A DNA stretch of 43,389 nt, from NCBI RefSeq assembly GCF_900115005.1, contig NZ_FOUY01000047.1, positions 1-43,389 of the forward strand, read 5' to 3'. Positions 7,580 to 13,745 of the stretch are shown piece after piece. Position 1 is the first letter of the stretch; the number at the start of each line of letters is the position of its first letter. Both the position numbers and the translations under genes were made by a program. The notes beneath the pieces are model-generated. The model was not told the origin of the DNA and did not search any database. It saw only the letters and a program-made list of their open reading frames with translations. Origin of the DNA: Pseudonocardia ammonioxydans. GTDB taxonomy: Bacteria > Actinomycetota > Actinomycetes > Mycobacteriales > Pseudonocardiaceae.

Positions 7580-7894
7580 ATGACGGACGCGATGACCAAG
7601 GCGCAGACCAGGCAGGCCGAGCGGGACTTCACCGCGGCGTGGATGCGCGCCGAGGAGAACGCCGACGAGCAGACCTCCACCTACCTGCGGTCCGAGATGC
7701 GCCGCACCGCACGGCGACTGGTCGAGCTGGCCGGTGCCGGGAACGTCGACGGGGTCGACCCGGCGCAGGTGCGCGCCGAGTTCCGCGCCTACGTGGACGG
7801 GCTCGGTCGTCCCACCCCGCCGAATGTGGATGTGGCGACCCTGGCCATCGAGGGGCGTCGCATCACCCTGCAGGTGGCCCGCCTGGAGGCCTGA
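7580..7894 (+). CDS. Hypothetical 104-residue helical protein
   Basis: A 104-residue soluble protein, start ATG 7580 with GAAGGGG upstream. The first 60 residues are a charged amphipathic helix (QTRQAERDFTAAWMRAEENA, later MRRTARRLVELAG). The end forms strand-like segments (VDVATLAIEGRRITLQVARL). No family recognised. It is the first gene after the second CGCTGTAAA promoter and is followed at 35 nt by 7929-8261, so the two probably form an operon extending to 8287-8937. Confidence 0.65.
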   Translation: MTDAMTKAQTRQAERDFTAAWMRAEENADEQTSTYLRSEMRRTARRLVELAGAGNVDGVDPAQVRAEFRAYVDGLGRPTPPNVDVATLAIEGRRITLQVARLEA

Positions 7895-7928
7895 CCCGCA
7901 CGACCCCACGAGAACCAGGGAGTACGCC

Positions 7929-8261
7929 ATGGACACCTTCGCTCGCATCGAGTCGCCCCCTGCCACCTCTGTCCTGCTCGCCGCGCTGCTGCGCCTCATG
8001 CGCGGCATCGACGGTCGCGGTGGACACGGCGTCGTCGCCGGAATGTTCATGAGCGCCGACGAGCTGCGGGGGGCGTTCCGCGCGGTCCGCCCGCACCTCG
8101 AGTTCGGTGACCGCCACCGCGCCGAGCTCGCCGCCGCCGAGGCCTTGACCCCGGGCTACCGCGCCTTCGGCGAGGCCGGAGCGCGAGCCACCGCGCGGGC
8201 CGAGGGCTGCCGATTCGTCGCCACCGTCCTGGACGCCGTCACCGACCTCAGCAATCGCTGA
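7929..8261 (+). CDS. Hypothetical 110-residue protein
   Basis: A 110-residue soluble protein; ATG 7929 lies behind AGGGAG. Mostly helical, with a basic/Gly patch (RGIDGRGGHGVVAGMFMSAD) and a C-terminal helix (ARATARAEGCRFVATVLDAV). No catalytic motif and no family recognised. It lies between 7580-7894 and the Rv3235-like gene, with short gaps on both sides, so they are probably co-transcribed. Confidence 0.6.
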   Translation: MDTFARIESPPATSVLLAALLRLMRGIDGRGGHGVVAGMFMSADELRGAFRAVRPHLEFGDRHRAELAAAEALTPGYRAFGEAGARATARAEGCRFVATVLDAVTDLSNR

Positions 8262-8286
8262 ACGCCACCACGCCGGAAGGGGAGCA

Positions 8287-8937
8287 ATGAGCAGCGAGCG
8301 CGTCACTCAGGCGGAGCGCAGCAACTACACGCTGGCACGGACCTTCGTCAGTGAATTGCCGTCAGGGCCGATCACCGTGCGCCTCATGCAGCGGCTCGAC
8401 CCGCTGGCGGACGACCGGATCGGGGTGGCCGAGGCCGAGACCTGCCAACACTGCGGCGGCGACCTGAGGCTCCCGCCGGAGGTGACGATCCTCGGGACCC
8501 CGCCCGAGCACCACATCGAACCGGACGAGCCGCCCACAGAGGATGTTCATCTCGACCCGCAGCTGCCCCGAATCGCCCGCCACGCGATGGAGATCGCCGT
8601 CCAGGTCCTCGCTGCCGAGCGCCCCGCAACTCACCTGATGCGCGTGGCCGAAGGCAGCGTCGCCCGCTACCTCCAGGTGCTGTCACAGCGTCTGCGTGAC
8701 GGCCGCGCCCGCCGAGCCACCGCACGACTGCTCAGCTGTCACGTCAGCCAGCCCCACGAGGGAGCTGCGGAACTCGCGGGAACCGTCAAGGTCAGCGGGG
8801 GAGCGGTGCTCGCGTTCGCCGCCCGCATGGAGCTGCACAAGACCGGATGGCGGATGGAGCAGATCCGGGTTCCCGAGCCGACCCGCGGCGTCGCCCAGCG
8901 GGCCTTGTCCAGCAGTCGCGAGCGCTGTAAAATATAA
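8287..8937 (+). CDS. Rv3235-like protein
   Basis: A 216-residue protein starting at ATG 8287 (GAAGGGG upstream). The C-terminal half resembles the actinobacterial Rv3235 family: a helix (LMRVAEGSVARYLQVLSQRL), then a sheet-like region RLLSCHVSQPHEGAAELAGT and GGAVLAFAARME with a terminal GWRMEQIRV. In chromosomes this family is usually encoded near secA and has no assigned function. The N-terminal half has a CQHCGG motif of the zinc-ribbon type (about residues 55-60) that is not typical of the family. The last codons (R-C-K-I-stop) coincide with the CGCTGTAAAATATAA promoter element of the next gene. Confidence 0.65.
   Translation: MSSERVTQAERSNYTLARTFVSELPSGPITVRLMQRLDPLADDRIGVAEAETCQHCGGDLRLPPEVTILGTPPEHHIEPDEPPTEDVHLDPQLPRIARHAMEIAVQVLAAERPATHLMRVAEGSVARYLQVLSQRLRDGRARRATARLLSCHVSQPHEGAAELAGTVKVSGGAVLAFAARMELHKTGWRMEQIRVPEPTRGVAQRALSSSRERCKI
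8905..8937 (+). promoter_or_regulatory. Promoter, CGCTGTAAA family copy 3
   Basis: TTGTCC (8905-8910), 17-nt spacer, TAAAAT (8928-8933), inside CGCTGTAAAATATAA (8923-8937). The element overlaps the 3' end of the Rv3235-like gene and would drive 8983-9291. Confidence 0.6.
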
Positions 8938-8982
8938 ACTAATAATGACGGACGCGAGGAGTTGAAGGATGAGGGTGCTGTC

Positions 8983-9291
8983 ATGAGTGACGACCTGGAC
9001 TACCTGATGCAGCTGGTCGCGCGGTACGACGAGGTCCGCGCCGAGCTGCTCGACCACCCCAGTTACGAGGCAGGCTGTGCGCCAGATCGTCTGTTGCACG
9101 CTCGCGACGATTCAGCGATCGAGGTGGCCGACGCGGTGGAACGACTGCTGCCGCGACTTGCTCCGATAGGCGCCACGTCCGTGGCTCACGCTGTGGCCTG
9201 GTTCCGGCAGGAGTCGGAGCGGATGCGCGACCTGGACGATGTCGACAACCGCAGCGCCGCCATCGCGATCCTGCGGCACGTGACGCTGTAA
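8983..9291 (+). CDS. Hypothetical acidic 102-residue protein
   Basis: A 102-residue acidic helical protein (DDLDYLMQLVARYDEVRAEL). ATG 8983 is chosen because GAGGG (8971-8975) sits 7 nt upstream; an in-frame TTG at 8962 is possible but too close to GAGGAG. No family recognised. Its final codons (T-L-stop) lie inside the next CGCTGTAAA element (9284-9298), a repeated arrangement in this cluster. Confidence 0.6.
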   Translation: MSDDLDYLMQLVARYDEVRAELLDHPSYEAGCAPDRLLHARDDSAIEVADAVERLLPRLAPIGATSVAHAVAWFRQESERMRDLDDVDNRSAAIAILRHVTL

Positions 9292-9298
9292 AAACTAA
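9284..9298 (+). promoter_or_regulatory. CGCTGTAAA element, copy 4
   Basis: CGCTGTAAAAACTAA. Same flanks as the other copies, but no TTG-type -35 at 17 nt. Precedes 9375-9941. Confidence 0.5.
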
Positions 9299-9374
9299 CC
9301 CGGACGGCGCGGTGCGGTGTCATGGCTGCACCGCGCCCGCCCGGTCGGCGACCGGGCAGGTCGAAGGAGGATGG

Positions 9375-9941
9375 ATGAACAACGTGCACTGGGCCCCGGC
9401 TACCGGCGGGATCCGGACCCTGGGCCGCGGCGAGGCGATCGAGGCCCTCCGTCCGGCAGACGGACTTGGCCCCGACGAGGCGGTCGTGGTGATCGGCGAC
9501 AACAACGACATCGCTGTGCATGGCACGAAGGACGAGCTGCGGGCAATGCTCACGCGGTTGCAAGGTCAAGTCGAGCAGCTCGCCCCCACAGTCGACTTGC
9601 CTGGAGGACGGGTCGAATACTTCGAAGAGGGCTGGGATGAGGTGTGGGGTGGCCGCTTTGATGCGACCTGTCCGTGCGGCAACGCGGCGTGCTCGAGTGG
9701 GTTCTACTTCGCCGACCGCGATGGCTCCGCCTATAGCTTCGATGACCCGCCCCAGGGTTGGCAGGGCCACCAGACGATGGGATGCCCGGACTGCGGCCGG
9801 TTCTACCGGCAGGTCGAGCACGACGAGCGCGGCTACCCGGTCGCCGGCTGTCAGCCGGTGGATCACCGCATCGACATCGCCTACGCGAGAACGTGCATGC
9901 ATGAGACGGAAAAAACGCAGGTCAGTGCGGGTGAAGGGTAG
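9375..9941 (+). CDS. Hypothetical protein with zinc-ribbon-like Cys clusters
   Basis: A 188-residue protein. GAAGGAGG (9363-9370) is just upstream of ATG 9375; an upstream in-frame GTG at 9312 is less likely. The N-terminal third is acidic and strand-rich (DEAVVVIGDNNDIAVHGTKD). Next is a helix, then CPCGNAACSSGFYF and GCPDCGRFYRQVEHDERGYP with a further Cys: pairs spaced as in zinc ribbons. The likely role is nucleic-acid or protein binding; no family recognised. It follows promoter copy 4 and precedes copy 5. Confidence 0.6.
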   Translation: MNNVHWAPATGGIRTLGRGEAIEALRPADGLGPDEAVVVIGDNNDIAVHGTKDELRAMLTRLQGQVEQLAPTVDLPGGRVEYFEEGWDEVWGGRFDATCPCGNAACSSGFYFADRDGSAYSFDDPPQGWQGHQTMGCPDCGRFYRQVEHDERGYPVAGCQPVDHRIDIAYARTCMHETEKTQVSAGEG

Positions 9942-9957
9942 CGGAAGTACGACATTA

Positions 9958-9972
9958 CGCTGTAAAATCTAA
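9958..9972 (+). promoter_or_regulatory. CGCTGTAAA element, copy 5
   Basis: CGCTGTAAAATCTAA; the leader continues TTTGTTGGGCGCG, resembling copy 1. It precedes 10039-10257 and the primase gene. No good -35 at 17 nt. Confidence 0.5.
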
Positions 9973-10038
9973 TTTGTTGGGCGCGTACGGCAGGCGCGTG
10001 CGACGACACCGCGAACCGAACGACCGAAGGAGCCGGAG

Positions 10039-10257
10039 ATGACCAGCACGCCCTACCTCACCCAGCCGGGCGGCCTGTCCGCGATCAGCGAGGCGATCCG
10101 CGGGGTCCTGCATGCGCCGGGCCGCGACCCGCTCGGCAGCAGCCAGGTACACGCCATGGAGTCCACGCCCTGCGAGGGGGCCGATGACCTGTGTGGCGCC
10201 CCGGCAGGGCAGCTGTGCGAGCCGTGGTGCCCCTCCTGGGCCGCCGACCCGGAGTGA
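10039..10257 (+). CDS. Small Cys-containing protein
   Basis: A 72-residue protein, ATG 10039 with GAAGGAG upstream. The C-terminal half has four Cys (PCEGADDLCGAPAGQLCEPWC), a pattern that could bind a metal. The N-terminal half is a short helix (GLSAISEAIRGVLHA). No family recognised. It lies upstream of the primase-polymerase gene, separated by a 32-nt perfect palindrome, and is probably in the same transcript. Confidence 0.55.
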   Translation: MTSTPYLTQPGGLSAISEAIRGVLHAPGRDPLGSSQVHAMESTPCEGADDLCGAPAGQLCEPWCPSWAADPE

Positions 10258-10266
10258 TCGACCACG

Positions 10267-10298
10267 CCCCGGGGCCCGCCGCGCGGCGGGCCCCGGGG
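10267..10298. repeat. 32-nt perfect palindrome
   Basis: CCCCGGGGCCCGCCGC followed directly by its exact reverse complement, all G or C. It lies between the 72-residue gene and the primase gene and could be a terminator, attenuator or protein site. Confidence 0.7.
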
Positions 10299-10325
10299 TC
10301 GGGCCCGACAGCAGAAGGAGCGGAG

Positions 10326-11329
10326 ATGACGAACGAGACGCAGCCCGCACCGGCGACCGGTGAGCTGGACACGTTCGGGGAGCGGGGACAGCGGGCGTTG
10401 GAGGCCGCGGCGGCAGGGCTGTATGTGTTCCCGCTGCACCCGGGCACGAAGAACATGCCTGCGGTGAAGGACTGGGAGAACGAGGCCACCCGTGACCCGG
10501 AGAAGATCATGCAGTGGTGGGCGAGCGGCCCTACAACTTGGCCATCGCGACCCGCCCCTCACGGCTCGTGGTCGTCGACCTCGACCCGCTGAAGCCCGGG
10601 GCGCCGGAGCTGGCCGAGCCGTATGAGGGGTGCAAGCACGGTCTGCAGGTGTTTCAGCGGATGGCCGACGCGGCCGGGGAGAAGTTCCCGCTGGACACCT
10701 ACCGGGTTCAGAGTCCCTCGAATGGGGTCCATCTCTACTTCCGTGCGCCGGATGACGTCGAGCTGCGTAACTCGCAGGGCAGCCTCGCGCCGCTGCTCGA
10801 CGTCCGAGCGGGGGGTGGCTACATCGTTGCCGCGACCTCCCGGCGCAGTGACGGGGTCTACCGGGCGCAGAACAGTCGACCGATCGCGCCGTTGCCGCGC
10901 TGGCTGCTCGACGCCATGCGCGCCGCGCGCCCCGCACCGCAGCCGGAGCCGATCCCGTCGCCGCGCGCAGCTCCCGCGTCGGCGACGCGGGGCAAGCGCG
11001 TTCAGGCCTACGTCGACCGGATCGTCGAGGACGAGCTGGACAAGCTGAAGACGGTGCCGAAGGGCGTGGGCAGGCGGCACAAGGCGCGGCGCGACGCCGC
11101 GCTGAAGGTGGGCAACCTCGTGGGCGGCGAACACCTCACACGGGCCGACGCTCTCGCCCGACTGCTCGAGGTGGCGCTCACCCACGTCGGCACGACCACG
11201 GACGCTGCCGGTCGGGTCCGCAGCATCACGACCGCTCAGGAAGTCACGACCACCATCGAGAACGGGCTCGACTACGGCATGAAGCGCCCTCGTGTCGTCA
11301 CCGAGGCCGAGCTGCAGGACCGACGATGA
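10326..11329 (+). pseudogene. Bifunctional DNA primase/polymerase, one-base frameshift
   Basis: The N-terminal frame from ATG 10326 (LEAAAAGLYVFPLHPGTKNM) contains the start of the prim-pol domain and runs to WWA near 10524. The continuation (PYNLAIATRPSRLVVVDLD) is in the -1-shifted frame and ends at 11329. Restoring one G (GCGAG to GCGGAG) would give the family's usual WWAERPYNLAIAT. The second part carries the catalytic DLD, the SNGVHLYFR and DVRAGGGYIVAA signatures, then a helical tail (KLKTVPKGVGRRHKARRDAA). An intact protein of about 334 residues would prime element replication, as in other actinobacterial elements with a prim-pol gene. Either a true disruption or a sequencing error; the latter fits the otherwise perfect motifs. 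Confidence 0.75.
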
Positions 11330-11502
11330 GCACCCCCGCCGACCCGATGCCTGCCCGGCCGCACGCCGGTGGGCATCGGTCGGCCGGCTGGAGCGTGCGG
11401 CCCCGGACGCAGTGGGAGCCGGTCCGGGCCGGCCGCGCGGGTCGGGCCCGGTGTCGTGCGGGGCGGCCTGCGCCGGCGAGGAGGAGTGATGAGGCGGCCT
11501 AG
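11326..11502 (+). CDS. Possible short overlapping gene
   Basis: ATG 11326 overlaps the primase stop (ATGA) and opens a 58-codon frame (MSTPADPMPARPHAGGH...). After about 11380 another frame, ending in GPVSCGAACAGEEE at 11489 right at the next ribosome-binding site, has equally good codon use. The true product and any frameshift cannot be settled by eye. Confidence 0.3.
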   Translation: MSTPADPMPARPHAGGHRSAGWSVRPRTQWEPVRAGRAGRARCRAGRPAPARRSDEAA

Positions 11503-12232
11503 GATCGTGCTGGTGTCACCCGCACGACAGGCCGGCCCCCGCACACCCGACCGCTTCGAGCGCGACGGGCGCGTGTTCGTCACGCGCGCCGCGCTCTGCG
11601 AGGAGTTCGGGATCGGCGACTCGACCGCGCGGACCTGGTGGCGGGGTCGGGACACGAACGACCATCCCGAGCCGATCCATCGGGAAGGCCGCCGCCAGTG
11701 GTGGGACCTGGAGGCGATGCGCGCGTTCGTCGACACCGTCCGGAACGCTGCCGCGCGGCGCGAGCAGCCACCCGCGACGATCGAGCACGAGGGGCGCACC
11801 CTGATCAACCGGCCCGGGATGGCCGAGCGCTACCACCTGGACGCGCAATGGCTCGCCGTGCTGTACCACCAGCGAGCCGACAACCAGCATCCCGAGCCGG
11901 TGCGGCGCTTCGAGCGGTTCCTCTACTTCGACCTCGAGGAGACCGACGCGTGGAACGACGAGCGCGAGGCAGCCAAGCGCCGCTCGCTGACACCGGTGGA
12001 CTACACCGGCGAGCCCGACGAGCTCGTCGACATCACCGAGGCGACCCGCGTGCTCGGCTACCGCAACGAGTCGACGATCCGCAGTTTCCTGTCGCGCAAC
12101 CGCGACTACTTCCCGGCACCTGAGCAGACCGATGCCGACGGTCGGGCCCTCTGGCCTCGCCGCGCGTTGTGGGAGTTCGCCGACCGGCGGAGCCGCCCGG
12201 GCCGAGCGGGTCACGCCAGAACCGGTGAGTGA
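11489..12232 (+). CDS. Three-module DNA-binding-like protein
   Basis: A 247-residue protein; ATG 11489 follows GGAGGAG. It has three units of about 60-70 residues: GRVFVTRAALCEEFGIGDST with DTNDHPEPIHREGRRQWWDL; GRTLINRPGMAERYHLDAQW with DNQHPEPVRRFERFLYFDLE; and ELVDITEATRVLGYRNESTI with FLSRNRDYFPAPEQ. Each looks like a helix-turn-helix plus a wing with an HPEP or YFP turn. The third unit matches the second unit of the protein at 3700-4206. The repeat suggests binding to repeated or extended DNA sites, for example promoter copies or an origin. Function is inferred only. It lies in the primase operon. Confidence 0.65.
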   Translation: MRRPRIVLVSPARQAGPRTPDRFERDGRVFVTRAALCEEFGIGDSTARTWWRGRDTNDHPEPIHREGRRQWWDLEAMRAFVDTVRNAAARREQPPATIEHEGRTLINRPGMAERYHLDAQWLAVLYHQRADNQHPEPVRRFERFLYFDLEETDAWNDEREAAKRRSLTPVDYTGEPDELVDITEATRVLGYRNESTIRSFLSRNRDYFPAPEQTDADGRALWPRRALWEFADRRSRPGRAGHARTGE

Positions 12233-12264
12233 GCGGGCCGCACCAGGGTCGCCCCGTGGTTCGG

Positions 12265-12311
12265 AACTGCACGGGTCGCTGCGCTCCCCGGCTGCCGCGT
12301 GATCACTGCGC
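12265..12311 (+). repeat. 47-nt dispersed repeat, copy B
   Basis: Starts AACTGCACGGGTCGCTGCGC; 45 of 47 bases match copy A at 7013-7059. It is followed by an inverted GTGATCAC pair. Confidence 0.75.
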
Positions 12312-12453
12312 TGGCGCTCCGTGATCACTTGCCACTGACCCCCGCTGGGCGCGCTGGCAGCCGGACGCGGCTCCCCGGCAGGGCTGGTGCTGGCCGCGTC
12401 CCGGCGGCGTCGGCGACGGCTCCCAGCCGACAGTCCGAACGAGCTACACACGC

Positions 12454-12490
12454 CGAAGGCGCCGTACGCATTCCGCGTACGGCGCCTTCG
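12454..12490. terminator. 16-bp perfect hairpin, bidirectional terminator
   Basis: CGAAGGCGCCGTACGC (12454-12469), 5-nt loop, GCGTACGGCGCCTTCG (12475-12490). It lies between the convergent ends of the 11489-12232 and 12541-12960 genes. Confidence 0.8.
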
Positions 12491-12540
12491 TGTTGTGCGG
12501 CGTGGGTCGGCCGCTCGGTTCGGACGATGCGGAGGACGGT

Positions 12541-12960
12541 TCAGGACGGCTGAGCGTGGGCGGCGTCGAGGTCCGTCGGTTCCGGGGCGGGAGCGCCGGA
12601 GGAGTCGTGGGCGCCGTAGTCCTCGTTGTGACCGGTGTCGGCGCTGCTCGTGGTGTCGTCGTGGTCCGTGCGGCGGGTCGCCACGCGCAGAGCCGCGCCG
12701 GCGGGTTGCGTGCCGCACCCGATCTCCTCCAGCTCGGCCGGGCTCCACCCGGCGTCGCGTGCGGCGCGGTAGCCGTCGGCGTAGGCCTCCTGCTTGGTGC
12801 GCCACCGCTCCCGCGCGGCGTCGTGCTCCGCGCGCGCCGTGTCCACTTCGACCCCCAGCTCGGCGAGCTTGGTGATGGGACGCATCCGCGCCTGCAGAAG
12901 GTCCTGGGCCGCCTTACGAGCCTGCGTCTTGGCCTGCGCCGTCGCCCCGCGCGTGTTCAT
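12541..12960 (-). CDS. Hypothetical coiled-coil protein
   Basis: A 139-residue protein starting at ATG 12960. The frame is open to 13125, but the extra codons lie over the promoter/oriT region and are not coding in character. Residues 5-75 are a charged helix (QAKTQARKAAQDLLQARMRP, then ARAEHDAARERWRTKQEAYA). Residues 78-90 hold GWSPAELEEIG, and the acidic tail is rich in Asp, Thr and Ser. No family recognised; adjacent to mob genes, so a relaxosome or regulatory role is possible. Only about 15 nt separate the expected transcript start from the ATG, with no ribosome-binding site. Confidence 0.6.
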   Translation of the reverse strand: MNTRGATAQAKTQARKAAQDLLQARMRPITKLAELGVEVDTARAEHDAARERWRTKQEAYADGYRAARDAGWSPAELEEIGCGTQPAGAALRVATRRTDHDDTTSSADTGHNEDYGAHDSSGAPAPEPTDLDAAHAQPS

Positions 12961-12980
12961 GGGGCGGACTGTACCGCGAT

Positions 12981-13012
12981 GTGTATCAACCCCGCGATGC
13001 ACTCTGATACAC
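12981..13012. promoter_or_regulatory. Palindromic promoter-like element P1
   Basis: GTGTATCA (12981-12988) and TGATACAC (13005-13012) are exact complements, 16 nt apart. Read either way it gives GTATC-N18-GATAC, spaced like -35 and -10 boxes, so it can face both the 12960 gene (reverse) and the mob operon (forward). The same element occurs at 21550 and 37523. Confidence 0.55.
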
Positions 13013-13100
13013 GCGGGTGTCGATCGTCGCGCGCGGAGCGCGGCGCCGTGAGGTGCCATCTCGCGCGGCGCGCGCCCGCATGGCGACCGGGCCGCCCGCA

Positions 13101-13178
13101 CTCCGCCGCTTTCGAGGCGCCGCACGCGTCACCCCGAAAGCGGCGGAGCAAGTTAGGTGTTTTCCTAAGGAAAACACC
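13101..13178 (+). other. Candidate origin of transfer (oriT)
   Basis: Two perfect inverted repeats lie in tandem about 105 nt before mobC. The first is CTCCGCCGCTTTCG (13101-13114)/CGAAAGCGGCGGAG (13135-13148), 20-nt loop. The second is GGTGTTTTCCT (13156-13166)/AGGAAAACACC (13168-13178), one-base centre and unusually AT-rich here. Position next to mobC-relaxase and the structure fit an oriT; the nick site, perhaps in the following CGGTGAGGGGCTGG, is not established. Confidence 0.55.
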
Positions 13179-13283
13179 GGTGAGGGGCTGGCATGTGAGA
13201 TCGTCGGCGTCGGGTCCGGGAGATCTCGGTCCGTCACGGCCGGTCCTGCCGGCGCCGCGCCAGCCCGAGGGGAGGGATCTTCG

Positions 13284-13745
13284 ATGACTCGGACTCGACG
13301 CCCTCGCGCCGAGGGGGGACGGCCGCGCACCACGACCGTGTCGTTCTCCGAGTCGGAGTGGGCGGCGATCGAAGCTGCGGCGGCCCGAGCAGCGATGGCC
13401 CCGGGTGCGTGGGTTGGGGACTCGGCGGCTCGGGCGGCGGAGCTGCCCGAACCGGTGGTGCCCGGTGCGCGAGTCTCGGCAGGTTCGGCCGGCTCGCGGA
13501 TGCAGAGGCTGATGGGGCTGCGCTCGGAGCTGATGGAGGACCGCCGGGTGCTGCGCAACATCGGCGGGAACCTCAACGACATCGCGAGGGTCGCGAACAC
13601 CGATGGGGCGCTCGAGTCGACGGTCGGTCAGGTCGCGCAGATGGTGGCGCGGGCGGTCGAGCGGATCGACCGCACGGTCGCTGAGGTCGACCAGCAGGTG
13701 AGCGAGGCGATGCCGCAGGCGCGGCGGAGCAGGAGCCGGCGGTGA
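13284..13745 (+). CDS. mobC: MobC-like relaxosome protein
   Basis: A 153-residue protein. ATG 13284 follows GAGGGGAGGG; the longer open frame to 13017 covers the oriT region. The N-terminal basic stretch and the segment TVSFSESEWAAIEAAAARAA are ribbon-helix-helix-like, for DNA binding. The conserved MobC signature is RRVLRNIGGNLNDIARVAN at about 90-108, followed by a helix with heptads (VGQVAQMVARAVERIDRTVA). MobC proteins help open oriT and load the relaxase. Its stop overlaps the relaxase start (GTGA), so translation is coupled and the stoichiometry is probably fixed. Confidence 0.8.
   Translation: MTRTRRPRAEGGRPRTTTVSFSESEWAAIEAAAARAAMAPGAWVGDSAARAAELPEPVVPGARVSAGSAGSRMQRLMGLRSELMEDRRVLRNIGGNLNDIARVANTDGALESTVGQVAQMVARAVERIDRTVAEVDQQVSEAMPQARRSRSRR

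Noticed and set aside
6248..7580. Several open frames in 6956-7580
   Set aside because: Arg/Pro-rich products with random codon use; the region is better explained by inverted and dispersed repeats.
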